A stretch of DNA of 64,000 bases from Pseudomonas lalucatii (GCF_018398425.1 NZ_JADPMV010000001.1:496001-560000); one strand, 5' to 3'; shown: positions 45,026-54,158, counted from the first letter of the stretch. The notes: generated from the letters alone by a model not told the origin. A program made the numbers and translations.

Positions 45026-46465
45026 TTGATCCAGTTTTTACTCAACCGGGAGCTGCGTACAGAGCAGCGACTCGATCCTAACGTCACCGTGCTCAACTAC
45101 CTGCGCGAGCACCTCGGCAAGCCCGGCACCAAAGAAGGCTGTGCCTCCGGCGACTGCGGTGCCTGCACCGTGGTGGTCGGCGAACTGGACGGCGAGCGCA
45201 TCCGCTACCGCACCCTGAACTCCTGCCTGACCTTCGTCTCCTCCCTGCACGGCAAGCAACTGATCACGGTCGAAGACCTCAAGCACCAGGGCAGGCTGCA
45301 CAGCGTGCAGCAGGCCATGGTCGACTGCCACGGCTCGCAGTGCGGCTTCTGCACCCCAGGCTTCGTCATGTCGCTGTTCGCCCTGCAGAAGAACTCGAAT
45401 GGCTATGACAAGGCCGAGACGATGGAAGCCCTGGCCGGCAACCTGTGCCGCTGTACCGGCTACCGGCCGATCATCGACGCCGCCGAGCAGGCCTGCTGCC
45501 AGAAGCAGCCCGACCAGTTCGACGCCTGCGAGGCCGAGACCGTCGCCCAGCTGAAGGCCATCGCCCCGCGCGAGACCGCCGAGCTCAACAGCGGCGACAA
45601 GCGCTGCCTGCTGCCGCTGACCGTCGCCGACCTGGCCGAGCTCTACGCCGCCAACCCGCAGGCGCGCCTGCTCGCCGGCGGCACCGACCTGGCCCTGGAG
45701 GTCACCCAGTTCCACCGCGAACTGCCGGTGATGATCTATGTCGGCCACATCGAGTCGATGAAACGCGTCAACGTCACCGCCGACAGCATCGAGATCGGCG
45801 CCGCCACCGTGCTGTCCGACTGCTACGCGGCACTGGCCGAGGACTACCCGGACTTCGGCGAGCTGCTGCACCGCTTCGCCTCCCTGCAGATCCGCAACCA
45901 GGGCACCCTCGGCGGCAACATCGGCAACGCCTCGCCGATCGGCGACGCCCCGCCGCTGCTGATCGCCCTCGGCGCGCAGATCGTCCTGCGCAAGGGCAAC
46001 AGCAGCCGCAGCCTGGCCCTGGAGGACTACTTCCTCGACTACAAGGTCACCGCCCGCGAGGAAGCCGAGTTCATCGAGAAGATCATTGTGCCGCGCGCCC
46101 GGGCCAACCAGGCGTTCCGCGCCTACAAGGTGTCCAAGCGCCTGGACGACGACATCTCGGCCGTGTGCGCCGCCTTCAACCTGCACATCGAGGACGGCGT
46201 GGTGAAGCAGGCCCGCATCGCCTTCGGCGGCATGGCCGCCATCCCCAAGCGCGCCGCCGCCTGCGAAGCCGCCCTGAACGGCGCCGGCTGGTATCCGGAG
46301 GTGATCGAACGCGCCTGCGCCGCGCTGGCCGAGGATTTCACCCCGCTCAGCGACTTCCGCGCCAGCAAGGAATACCGCCTGCTCACCGCGCAGAACCTGC
46401 TGCGCAAATTCTTCCTCGAGCTGCAAGCTCCCGAAGTCGAAACCCGGGTGACCGCCTATGTCTAA
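45026..46465 (+). CDS. xdhA: Xanthine dehydrogenase small subunit (2Fe-2S and FAD)
   Basis: A 479-residue subunit carrying electrons from the molybdenum site to NAD+. The N-terminal plant-type 2Fe-2S domain uses C39, C44, C47 and C67 (GCASGDCGACTVVVG). The second 2Fe-2S domain has CGFCTPG and CRCTGYRP. The FAD domain follows (about 195-470; LLAGGTDLALEVTQ, GTLGGNIGNASPIGDAPP). The start codon is TTG, six bases after GGAGG; no in-frame ATG gives the complete N-terminus. It overlaps xdhB by 8 bases. Confidence 0.96.
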   Translation: MIQFLLNRELRTEQRLDPNVTVLNYLREHLGKPGTKEGCASGDCGACTVVVGELDGERIRYRTLNSCLTFVSSLHGKQLITVEDLKHQGRLHSVQQAMVDCHGSQCGFCTPGFVMSLFALQKNSNGYDKAETMEALAGNLCRCTGYRPIIDAAEQACCQKQPDQFDACEAETVAQLKAIAPRETAELNSGDKRCLLPLTVADLAELYAANPQARLLAGGTDLALEVTQFHRELPVMIYVGHIESMKRVNVTADSIEIGAATVLSDCYAALAEDYPDFGELLHRFASLQIRNQGTLGGNIGNASPIGDAPPLLIALGAQIVLRKGNSSRSLALEDYFLDYKVTAREEAEFIEKIIVPRARANQAFRAYKVSKRLDDDISAVCAAFNLHIEDGVVKQARIAFGGMAAIPKRAAACEAALNGAGWYPEVIERACAALAEDFTPLSDFRASKEYRLLTAQNLLRKFFLELQAPEVETRVTAYV

Positions 46466-48851
46466 CCACATCCAACACAAATCTCAGGAAGAGCTGGCCG
46501 AACTGTTCCGCGCCGGCATCACCACCGGCGTCGGCCGCAGCGTCAAGCACGAGAGTGCGGACAAGCACGTCTCCGGCGAGGCGGTGTACGTCGACGACCG
46601 CCTGGAGTTTCCCAACCAGCTGCACGTCTATGCGCGGATGAGCGAGCGCGCCCATGCCCGCATCGTCAAGATCGACACCAGCCCCTGCTACGCCATTCCC
46701 GGAGTGGCCATCGCCATCACCAGCAAAGACGTACCCGGCCAGCTGGACATCGGCCCGGTGGTCGCCGGCGATCCGCTGCTGGCCGACGGCAAGGTCGAGT
46801 ACGTCGGCCAGGTGGTGCTCGCGGTCGGCGCCGACAGCCTGGAGACCGCACGCAAGGCGGCCATGGCGGCGATCATCGAGTACGAGGACCTGGAGCCGGT
46901 ACTGGACGTGGAAGAAGCGCTGCGCAAGCAGCACTTCGTCCTCGACAGCCACCAGCACCGCATCGGCGACTCGGCCGCCGCCCTGGCCAGCGCACCGAAC
47001 CGCCTGCAGGGCAAGCTGCACATCGGCGGCCAGGAACATTTCTACCTGGAGACGCAGATCTCCTCGGTAATGCCCACCGAAGATGGCGGCATGCTGGTCT
47101 ACACCTCGACGCAGAACGCCACCGAAGTACAGAAACTGGTCGCCGAAGTGCTCGGCGTGCCCATGCACAAGATCGTCATCGACATGCGCCGCATGGGCGG
47201 CGGCTTCGGCGGCAAGGAAACCCAGGCCGCCGGTCCCGCCTGCCTGTGCGCGGTGATCGCCCACCTCACCGGCCGGCCGACCAAGATGCGCCTGCCGCGC
47301 ATGGAAGACATGAGCATCACCGGCAAGCGCCACCCCTTCTACGTCGAGTACGACGTCGGCTTCGACGACGACGGCCTGCTGCACGGCATCCAGATGGAAC
47401 TGGCGGGCAACTGCGGCTACTCGCCGGACCTGTCCGGCTCCATCGTCGACCGCGCGATGTTCCACTCGGACAACGCCTACTTCCTCGGCAATGCCACCAT
47501 CAACGGCCATCGCTGCAAGACCAACACCGCCTCGAACACCGCCTACCGCGGCTTCGGCGGCCCCCAGGGCATGGTCGCCATCGAAGAAGTCATGGACGCC
47601 GTGGCGCGCAAACTGGGCAAGGACCCGCTGGAAGTGCGCAAGCGCAACTACTACGGCAAGCACGAGCGCAACGTCACCCATTACCACCAGACCGTCGAAC
47701 ACAACGTCATCCATGAGATGACCGCCGAGTTGGAAGCCAGCAGCGATTACGCCCAGCGCCGCCGTGAAATTCTTGAATTCAACAAAAAAAGCCCGGTGCT
47801 GAAGAAGGGCCTGGCGCTGACCCCGGTGAAATTCGGCATCAGCTTCACCGCGACCTTCCTCAACCAGGCCGGCGCGCTGATTCATATCTACACCGACGGT
47901 TCGATCCACCTGAACCACGGCGGCACCGAGATGGGCCAGGGCCTCAACACCAAGGTCGCGCAGATAGTCGCCGAGGTGCTGCAGGTCGACATCTCGCGCA
48001 TCCAGATCACCGCGACCAATACCGACAAGGTGCCCAATACCTCGCCGACCGCTGCCTCCAGCGGCGCCGACCTCAACGGCAAGGCCGCACAGAACGCCGC
48101 CGAGACCCTCAAGCAGCGCCTGGTGGACTTCCTGGTGCGCGAGTACAGGGTCACCCCGGAGGACGTCGAGTTCCGCAACGGCCAGGTGCGCGTGCGCGAG
48201 CAGTTCCTGAGCTTCGAGGAGCTGATCCAGAAGGCCTACTTCAACCAGGTGTCGCTGTCGTCCACCGGCTTCTACCGCACGCCGAAAATCTACTACGACC
48301 GCGACAAGGCCGCCGGCCGCCCCTTCTACTACTTCGCCTACGGCGCCGCCTGCGCCGAGGTGCTGGTCGACACCCTGACCGGCGAGTACAAGATGCTGCG
48401 CACCGACATCCTGCACGACGTCGGCGCCTCGCTGAACCCGGCCATCGACATCGGCCAGGTAGAAGGCGCCTTCGTCCAGGGCATGGGCTGGCTGACCATG
48501 GAAGAGCTGGTGTGGAACGCCAAGGGCAAGCTGATGACCAATGGCCCGGCCAGCTACAAGATCCCGGCCATCGCCGACATGCCGCTGGACCTGCGGGTCA
48601 AGCTGGTGGAGAACCGCAAGAACCCGGAGGACACGGTGTTCCACTCCAAGGCCGTGGGCGAGCCGCCGTTCATGCTCGGCATCGCCGTGTGGTGTGCGAT
48701 CAAGGATGCGGTGGCCAGCCTCGGCGACTACAAGGTGCAGCCGCTGATCGACGCCCCGGCCACCCCGGAACGCGTGCTCTGGGGCGTGGAGCAGGTGAAG
48801 AAACTGCAGCAACCGGCCAAGGCCGCAGCTGCCGAGATCGAACTGGCATAG
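46458..48851 (+). CDS. xdhB: Xanthine dehydrogenase large subunit (molybdopterin)
   Basis: A 797-residue molybdenum hydroxylase subunit that oxidises hypoxanthine and xanthine to urate. Seen are the MGGGFGGKETQA cofactor loop, the TAYRGFGGPQG substrate-side segment, the PTAASSGADLNG motif and the catalytic glutamate E735 in AVGEPPFMLG. Length is typical for bacterial XdhB. It is followed by a REP-type palindrome and a short reading frame before xdhC. Confidence 0.97.
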   Translation: MSNHIQHKSQEELAELFRAGITTGVGRSVKHESADKHVSGEAVYVDDRLEFPNQLHVYARMSERAHARIVKIDTSPCYAIPGVAIAITSKDVPGQLDIGPVVAGDPLLADGKVEYVGQVVLAVGADSLETARKAAMAAIIEYEDLEPVLDVEEALRKQHFVLDSHQHRIGDSAAALASAPNRLQGKLHIGGQEHFYLETQISSVMPTEDGGMLVYTSTQNATEVQKLVAEVLGVPMHKIVIDMRRMGGGFGGKETQAAGPACLCAVIAHLTGRPTKMRLPRMEDMSITGKRHPFYVEYDVGFDDDGLLHGIQMELAGNCGYSPDLSGSIVDRAMFHSDNAYFLGNATINGHRCKTNTASNTAYRGFGGPQGMVAIEEVMDAVARKLGKDPLEVRKRNYYGKHERNVTHYHQTVEHNVIHEMTAELEASSDYAQRRREILEFNKKSPVLKKGLALTPVKFGISFTATFLNQAGALIHIYTDGSIHLNHGGTEMGQGLNTKVAQIVAEVLQVDISRIQITATNTDKVPNTSPTAASSGADLNGKAAQNAAETLKQRLVDFLVREYRVTPEDVEFRNGQVRVREQFLSFEELIQKAYFNQVSLSSTGFYRTPKIYYDRDKAAGRPFYYFAYGAACAEVLVDTLTGEYKMLRTDILHDVGASLNPAIDIGQVEGAFVQGMGWLTMEELVWNAKGKLMTNGPASYKIPAIADMPLDLRVKLVENRKNPEDTVFHSKAVGEPPFMLGIAVWCAIKDAVASLGDYKVQPLIDAPATPERVLWGVEQVKKLQQPAKAAAAEIELA

Positions 48852-48855
48852 AACC

Positions 48856-48908
48856 GTAGGAGCGGGCCATGCCCGCGAACCCGCATCGCGGGCATGGCCC
48901 GCTCCTAC
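48856..48908. repeat. REP-type palindromic element between xdhB and xdhC
   Basis: A perfect inverted repeat with 23-base arms (48856-48878 and 48886-48908) and a 7-base loop. It begins GTAGGAGCGGGC and resembles the REP/REPIN sequences dispersed in Pseudomonas genomes. It begins 4 bases after the xdhB stop. It may stabilise xdhAB mRNA or lower read-through to xdhC. Only one copy was noticed in the window. Confidence 0.85.
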
Positions 48909-48930
48909 AATCAGCCAAAGGTGAACAACA

Positions 48931-49062
48931 ATGACAAAACACACCGAACCGAATAGCCAACCCGCACGCCCGGCTCCGGTGCCGATTCTGGAACCCTCGC
49001 CGAGCAACTGGCGCCTGCCGCGCCCGGGACAAACGCCGCCGACCTGGAGGCTGAGCAAATGA
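48931..49062 (+). CDS. Possible 43-residue Pro-rich peptide coupled to xdhC
   Basis: A short frame starting MTKHTEPNSQPARPAPVP and ending in two related blocks, NWRLPRPGQ and TWRLSK. AAAGGTG lies about nine bases before the ATG, and the TGA overlaps the xdhC ATG in an ATGA. It could be a real small protein or a leader whose translation delivers ribosomes to xdhC. There is no membrane segment and no family is recognised. Confidence 0.5.
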   Translation: MTKHTEPNSQPARPAPVPILEPSPSNWRLPRPGQTPPTWRLSK

Positions 49063-49895
49063 GTTGGATCAGCGCACTGGCCGAACTGCAGCAGCAGGGT
49101 GAACCCTGCGTACTGGTGACCATCATCGAGGAGCGCGGCTCGACACCGCGCAACGCCGGCTCGAAGATGGTGGTCACCGCCGCGCGCACCTTCGAGACCA
49201 TCGGCGGCGGCCATCTGGAATACAAGGCCATGCAACTGGCCCGCGAGATGCTCGAGAAGCGCAGCCAGGACACGCGCCTGGAGCGCTTCAGCCTCGGCGC
49301 CAGCCTCGGCCAATGCTGCGGCGGCGCCACCGTGCTGCTGTTCGAACCCATGGGCCAGCCCCAGGCGCAGATCGCCGTGTTCGGCGCCGGCCATGTCGGC
49401 CGCGCCCTGGTGCCGCTGCTCGCCAGCCTGCCGTGCAAGGTGCGCTGGATCGACTCGCGGGATCACGAGTTCCCCGCACAGCTGCCCGCCGGGGTGGAGA
49501 AGGTGGTCAACGACGAGGTGGTCGACGAGGTGGAGAACATGCCACCGGGCAGCTACTTCATCGTCATGACCCACAACCACCAGCTCGACCTGGAACTGAC
49601 CGCCGCGATTCTCAAACGGGGCGATTTCGCCTACTACGGCCTGATCGGCTCGCAGACCAAGCGCGTCAAGTTCGAACACCGCCTGCGCGAGCGCGGCTTC
49701 GCCCCCGAGCTGGTGCAGCGCATGCGCTGCCCCATGGGCCTGGCCGAGGTCAAGGGCAAGCTGCCGGTGGAGATCGCCGTGTCCATCGCCGGCGAGGTGA
49801 TCGCCACCTACAACGCCGCCTTCGGCCAGGACGTGAAAAAGGGCCAGCCGAGCATCGCCAAGCTGCTGCCGGCCTCGCGCCGCGCCCAGTCCTAG
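49059..49895 (+). CDS. xdhC: Xanthine dehydrogenase accessory protein XdhC
   Basis: A 278-residue chaperone that binds the molybdenum cofactor, promotes its sulfuration and inserts it into XdhB. It has the N-terminal EERGSTPRNAGSKM segment, Cys pair GQCCGGATVLLFEP, and a C-terminal Rossmann-like domain (IAVFGAGHVGRALVPLLASL). The ATG at 49059 overlaps the upstream short frame. Its position after xdhAB is standard. Confidence 0.95.
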   Translation: MSWISALAELQQQGEPCVLVTIIEERGSTPRNAGSKMVVTAARTFETIGGGHLEYKAMQLAREMLEKRSQDTRLERFSLGASLGQCCGGATVLLFEPMGQPQAQIAVFGAGHVGRALVPLLASLPCKVRWIDSRDHEFPAQLPAGVEKVVNDEVVDEVENMPPGSYFIVMTHNHQLDLELTAAILKRGDFAYYGLIGSQTKRVKFEHRLRERGFAPELVQRMRCPMGLAEVKGKLPVEIAVSIAGEVIATYNAAFGQDVKKGQPSIAKLLPASRRAQS

Positions 49896-49956
49896 GCGGC
49901 GCGCCGCACACCGCCAACACCACCTAAGCCAGGGGCGCAGATGCCCCGAGACCGAG

Positions 49957-51270
49957 ATGTATCGAATGTCCAGCCACCTGAAAGCCTACCGCGCCGCCAT
50001 CCTGCACAACCTCGCCGACCCCGCCGTGGTCGGGGTCGAGCGCTCCTATGAGTACTTCGAGGATGGCCTGCTGCTGGTCGAGAACGGCCATATCGCCGGG
50101 GTCGGCCATGCCGCCGAGCTGCTGCCCACGCTCAAGGACGTGGAGGTCGTCGAATACCGCGACGCCCTGATCACCCCCGGCTTCATCGACACCCACATCC
50201 ACTACCCGCAGACCGGCATGATCGCCTCCTACGGCGAACAGCTGCTGGACTGGCTGAACACCTACACCTTCCCCACCGAGCGGCAGTTTGCCGACCAGGC
50301 CCATGCCAGCGATGTCGCCGGCATCTTCCTCAAGGAGCTGCTGCGCAACGGCACCACCACCGCCCTGGTGTTCGGCAGCGTGCACAAGCAGTCGGTGGAC
50401 GCCTTCTTCGAGGCGGCCCGGGCGCTGAACCTGCGGATGATCGCCGGCAAGGTGCTGATGGACCGCAACGCCCCGGACTACCTGACCGACACGCCGGAAT
50501 CCGGCTACGCCGACAGCAAGGAGCTGATCGAGCGCTGGCATGGCAAGGGCCGCCTGCACTACGCGGTGACCCCGCGCTTCGCCCCCACCAGCAGCCCGGA
50601 ACAATTGGCCCTGGCCGGCAAGCTGCTGGGTGAGTACCCGAACCTGTACATGCACACCCACCTGTCCGAGAACCGCAAGGAGATCGAGTGGGTCAAGGAG
50701 CTGTTCCCCGAGCGCAGCGGCTACCTGGACGTCTACGACCACCACCGGCTGATCGGTGCCCGCTCGGTGTTCGCCCACGGCGTGCACCTGTGCGACGAGG
50801 AATGCCGGCGCCTGGCCGAGACCGGCTCGGCCGTGGCCTTCTGCCCCACCTCCAACCTGTTCCTCGGCAGCGGTCTGTTCGACCTGAACAAGCTGGAAGC
50901 CCACGGCGTACGGGTCGGCCTGGGCACCGACGTCGGTGCCGGCACCAGCTTCAGCCAGTTGCAGTCGCTGAACGAGGCCTACAAGGTCATGCAGCTGCAG
51001 GGCAAGAAGCTCGACCCCTTCAAGTCGCTGTACCTGGCCACCCTGGGCGGCGCCAATGCGCTGTACCTGGACGACAGGATCGGCAACTTCGAGAGCGGCA
51101 AAGACGCCGACTTCGTGGTGCTGGACTACCGCGCCACGCCGCTGATCGCCTACCGCATGCAGCAGGCCACGAGCCTGGCCGAGAAGCTGTTCGCCCTGAC
51201 CATGCTCGGCGACGACCGCGCTGTGAAGGAGACCTACGCCGCCGGCCAGTCGGTGCACCGTCGCGACTGA
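49957..51270 (+). CDS. guaD: Guanine deaminase
   Basis: A 437-residue zinc amidohydrolase converting guanine to xanthine. Zinc-site residues are visible in PGFIDTHIHYPQTGM, MHTHLSEN, HGVHLCDEE and the later GLGTDVGAGTS aspartate. Length fits the 430-450 residue bacterial enzymes. Translation could also start at the ATG three codons later (49966). It feeds XdhABC, encoded just upstream, and ends at a bidirectional terminator. Confidence 0.95.
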   Translation: MYRMSSHLKAYRAAILHNLADPAVVGVERSYEYFEDGLLLVENGHIAGVGHAAELLPTLKDVEVVEYRDALITPGFIDTHIHYPQTGMIASYGEQLLDWLNTYTFPTERQFADQAHASDVAGIFLKELLRNGTTTALVFGSVHKQSVDAFFEAARALNLRMIAGKVLMDRNAPDYLTDTPESGYADSKELIERWHGKGRLHYAVTPRFAPTSSPEQLALAGKLLGEYPNLYMHTHLSENRKEIEWVKELFPERSGYLDVYDHHRLIGARSVFAHGVHLCDEECRRLAETGSAVAFCPTSNLFLGSGLFDLNKLEAHGVRVGLGTDVGAGTSFSQLQSLNEAYKVMQLQGKKLDPFKSLYLATLGGANALYLDDRIGNFESGKDADFVVLDYRATPLIAYRMQQATSLAEKLFALTMLGDDRAVKETYAAGQSVHRRD

Positions 51271-51288
51271 GCCGGCTTGACGGGCAGC

Positions 51289-51330
51289 CACCAAAAAGCC
51301 CCGCAGCTTGCGCAGCGGGGCTTTTTGGTG
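51289..51330. terminator. Bidirectional terminator between guaD and the second GntR gene
   Basis: Sixteen-pair stem (CACCAAAAAGCCCCGC / GCGGGGCTTTTTGGTG) with a 10-base loop. Its A and T tracts serve both the guaD (plus) and GntR (minus) transcripts, which converge here. Confidence 0.9.
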
Positions 51331-51338
51331 AATCTCGA

Positions 51339-52106
51339 TCAGCGATTGGCGCCGTTGCGTCCCGGCTTCTTCTTGGTCTGCAGCACGTGGGAGAACACCG
51401 CGTGCAGGTCATCCGAGGCGCTCTCCTCGTCGAGGTTGAGCTTGCTGTCGATATGATCCATGTGATGCATCATCAGGGTCACCGCCTTGGCGGCGTCGCG
51501 CGCCTCTATGGCATCGATCAGCTGGTTGTGTTCGTCGTAGGAGCAGTGCGAGCGGCTGCCGCTTTCGTACTGGGCGATGATCAGCGAGGTCTGCGACACC
51601 AGGCTGCGCTGGAAGCTGATCAGCGGCGCGTTCCTCGCCGCCTCGGCCAACTTCAGGTGGAACTCGCCGGACAGGCGGATGCCGGCGCCACGGTCGCCCC
51701 GGGCGAAACTGGCATGCTCGTCCTCGACCATCTGGCGCAGCTCGGCGAGCTGCTCGGCGGTGGCATGCTCCACCGCCAGTTCGGTGATGGCCCGTTCGAC
51801 CATGCGCCGCGCATAGAAGATCTGCCGCGCCTCCTCGACGCTCGGGCTGGCCACCACCGCACCACGGTTCGGCCGCAACAGCACCACCCCTTCATGGGCC
51901 AGGCGCGACAAGGCGCGACGGATGATGGTACGGCTGACGCCGAAGATCTCGCCCAGGGCCTCTTCACTCAGCTTGGTGCCGGGCGCCAGGCGCTGCTCGA
52001 GGATGGCATCGAAGATATGCGCGTAGACGACATCGTCCTGAGTCCCGCTGCGGCTGCTCTTGCCTGCTCGCGGCTGCTTCTTAAGGGGCTGCAATTGTTC
52101 GTTCAT
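51339..52106 (-). CDS. GntR-family (FCD) regulator of the purine/ureide genes
   Basis: A 255-residue regulator with a polar N-terminal extension (to about 25), a winged helix (LAPGTKLSEEALGEIFGVSRTIIRRALSRLAHEGVV) and an FCD domain with Asp/His metal-type positions (GEFHLKLAEAARN, HMDHI). Palindromes of the ATTGT-N2-ACAAT type, usual for this subfamily, lie upstream of this gene, the permease, uraH and puuE, which makes it the best candidate for their regulator, with autoregulation. The effector is probably a purine catabolite (inference). Confidence 0.88.
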   Translation of the reverse strand: MNEQLQPLKKQPRAGKSSRSGTQDDVVYAHIFDAILEQRLAPGTKLSEEALGEIFGVSRTIIRRALSRLAHEGVVLLRPNRGAVVASPSVEEARQIFYARRMVERAITELAVEHATAEQLAELRQMVEDEHASFARGDRGAGIRLSGEFHLKLAEAARNAPLISFQRSLVSQTSLIIAQYESGSRSHCSYDEHNQLIDAIEARDAAKAVTLMMHHMDHIDSKLNLDEESASDDLHAVFSHVLQTKKKPGRNGANR

Positions 52107-52212
52107 TCTGGCTCGTATCTAAGGAGGGGCGGCCTGGTACCGGGCACTCTACTGCGTTTCACCCCGTAGCTGGCAAGCAGCCGGGGAAAGAAATCGGAGG
52201 AAAGGCCCGGCC

Positions 52213-52224
52213 ATTGTACACAAT
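52213..52224 (-). promoter_or_regulatory. GntR-type palindrome upstream of the regulator gene
   Basis: ATTGTACACAAT, 107 bases before the regulator's start codon (minus strand). The identical 12-mer occurs at 57641-57652. On the minus strand TACAAT inside it could serve as a -10 element, so binding would repress. Confidence 0.7.
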
Positions 52225-52569
52225 TCAACCAACCAGGACAGCCTCCCCACTGTTTCTCCACCCCTTGGCTTGCCCGAGCCCACGCATCGAAAGAGTCCGC
52301 AGACCCGGGCGCGGCGAGAAATGACTAAACCCATTTTTTATAAAAATGTCCCTCTTGCTCACAAATCCGTCCGTCAGTCATCGCCAGGACCAGGGTGAGC
52401 AATAGCCAGCCAGGCCTTCTGCGCCCCAGATCGCCTCTTCACGTGCAACGTATTCAATTGATTTATAAGGTTTTTATGTTACTGCGCAGCGATCACCGGC
52501 GAATCTTCGCCCGGCCCCGATGCGACCGGCGGCGTCCTGGCACCGGGCAAACAGCCCTAAAAACATTAT

Positions 52570-52597
52570 TTGCTTTTTTTGTATACAACATCATAAT
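52570..52597 (+). promoter_or_regulatory. Purine permease promoter with TTGTATACAA operator in its spacer
   Basis: TTGCTT (52570-52575) and CATAAT (52592-52597) are 16 bases apart. The perfect 10-base palindrome TTGTATACAA (52579-52588) lies between them, so a bound repressor would block polymerase. Confidence 0.65.
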
Positions 52598-52615
52598 CGC
52601 GACAAGGTGACTTCC

Positions 52616-52629
52616 TGACCGCTCGGTCA
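52616..52629 (+). promoter_or_regulatory. TGACC-N4-GGTCA site near the purine permease promoter
   Basis: TGACCGCTCGGTCA, a perfect palindrome just downstream of the predicted transcription start. It matches the form of the xdhA operator sites at 44888 and 44911, suggesting a second shared regulator. Confidence 0.6.
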
Positions 52630-52739
52630 ACAACTAAGCCAGCAAGCACCCCACACGCACCACCTGCCTCAGAGAGTCGAAGCTTGAAGCGTCCATGGCT
52701 CTGGGTGGTACACAACAAGAGAAATGAGGAGTACCCGCT

Positions 52740-54089
52740 GTGGAAAGCGCTAAACAAGAACAACTTGCGACTCACACTCAAGGCCTGGCGAGAGTCGGCC
52801 TACTCGACCGCTTCTTCAAGCTGACCGAGCATCGCACCACCCTCAAGACCGAACTGCTGGCCGGCCTGACGACCTTCGTCACCATGGCCTACATCATCTT
52901 CGTCAACCCCAACATCATGGCCAACGCCGGCGTCGATCACGGCGCCGCGTTCGTCGCCACCTGTATCGGCGCCGCCCTCGGCTGCTTCCTCATGGGCCTG
53001 TACGCCAACTGGCCGGTCGGCCTGGCACCGGGCATGGGCCTGAACGCCTTCTTCACCTATACGGTGGTCGGCGAGATGGGCTACAGCTGGCAGATCGCCC
53101 TGGGGGCGGTGTTCATCTCCGGCATCCTGTTCATGATCATGAGCCTGTCGCGCATCCGCGAATGGCTGCTCAACAGCATTCCCATGAGCCTGCGCTTCGC
53201 CATGGGCGCCGGGGTCGGCCTGTTCCTCGGCCTGATCGGTCTGAAGACCGCCGGCATAGTCGTCGACAGCCCCGCCACCCTGCTGACCATGGGCTCCTTC
53301 GGCGAGCCCTCGGCCCTGCTGGCCGCGGTGTGTTTCCTGCTGATTGCCGTGCTCAGCCACCGCAATGTGTTCGGCGCCATCCTCTTCAGCATGCTGGGCG
53401 TCACTGCCATCGGCTGGGGTCTGGGTCTGGTCGAGTACAATGGCCTGGTGTCGATGCCGCCGAGCCTGGCCCCGACCTTCCTGGCCATGGACATCGCCGG
53501 CGCCTTCAACGTGACCATGGTCAGCGTCATCCTGGCGTTCCTGTTCGTCAACATGTTCGACACTGCCGGCACCCTGATGGGCGTCGCCCACCGCGCCAAC
53601 CTGGTGGATGAGGACGGCAAGATCCAGAACCTGTCCAAGGCCCTGAAGGCCGACAGCACCTCCAGCGTGATCGGCTCCATGGTCGGTTGCCCGCCGGTGA
53701 CCAGCTACGTGGAAAGCGCCTCGGGCGTCGCCGCCGGCGGCCGCACCGGCCTCACCGCAGTCACCGTCGGCGTGCTGTTCCTCGCGGCGATGTTCTTCGC
53801 CCCGCTGGCCGGGATGATTCCGGCTTACGCCACCGCCGGCGCGCTGATCTATGTGGCGATGCTGATGATGAGCGGCATGGCGCATATCGACTGGGAAGAC
53901 CTCACCGACACCATCCCGGCCATCGTCACCGTGGTGATGATGCCGCTGACCTTCTCCATCGCCAACGGCATCGCCCTGGGCTTTCTGACCTACGCCACGT
54001 TGAAGCTGCTCACCGGCCAGCGCGACAAGGTCTCCGTCAGCCTCTACGTGTTGTGCATCATCTTTATCGCCAAGTTCGCCTTCCTGTAA
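52740..54089 (+). CDS. AzgA-like purine (guanine/hypoxanthine) permease, NCS2 family
   Basis: A 449-residue polytopic transporter with about 12 or more hydrophobic helices. It has the conserved VNPNIMANAGVDHGAAFVATCIG and APGMGLNAFFTYTVV segments and the NMFDTAGTLMGVA motif of the guanine/hypoxanthine branch rather than the urate/xanthine branch. The start is GTG with GAGGAG eight bases upstream. It imports purine bases for GuaD and Xdh. A terminator follows. Confidence 0.92.
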   Translation: MESAKQEQLATHTQGLARVGLLDRFFKLTEHRTTLKTELLAGLTTFVTMAYIIFVNPNIMANAGVDHGAAFVATCIGAALGCFLMGLYANWPVGLAPGMGLNAFFTYTVVGEMGYSWQIALGAVFISGILFMIMSLSRIREWLLNSIPMSLRFAMGAGVGLFLGLIGLKTAGIVVDSPATLLTMGSFGEPSALLAAVCFLLIAVLSHRNVFGAILFSMLGVTAIGWGLGLVEYNGLVSMPPSLAPTFLAMDIAGAFNVTMVSVILAFLFVNMFDTAGTLMGVAHRANLVDEDGKIQNLSKALKADSTSSVIGSMVGCPPVTSYVESASGVAAGGRTGLTAVTVGVLFLAAMFFAPLAGMIPAYATAGALIYVAMLMMSGMAHIDWEDLTDTIPAIVTVVMMPLTFSIANGIALGFLTYATLKLLTGQRDKVSVSLYVLCIIFIAKFAFL

Positions 54090-54110
54090 GGTTCGCTTGA
54101 GCTGTACCCG

Positions 54111-54136
54111 ACCCCGGCGCGCCAGCGCCGGGGTTT
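54111..54136 (+). terminator. Intrinsic terminator after the purine permease
   Basis: Ten-pair hairpin (ACCCCGGCGC / GCGCCGGGGT, loop GCCA) followed by TT, 22 bases after the permease stop. Confidence 0.8.
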
Positions 54137-54158
54137 CGTCACTTGAGGAGGCCACCCG

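Larger units (their letters stand above)
52107..52739. other. Divergent regulatory region between GntR and the purine permease, no gene recognised
   Basis: A 633-base AT-richer spacer. It contains the palindromes at 52213 and 52579, a TGACC-N4-GGTCA site at 52616 and a candidate permease promoter. A 71-codon plus-strand frame (52395-52610) has no protein-like features and overlaps these sites. Confidence 0.6.

Noticed and set aside
46383..49679. 1098-codon minus-strand frame opposite xdhB and xdhC
   Set aside because: It is the complement of recognised genes; His/Val/Asp-rich with no domain.
52395..52610. 71-codon plus-strand frame upstream of the purine permease
   Set aside because: It overlaps the permease promoter and operators, and its product has no structured features.
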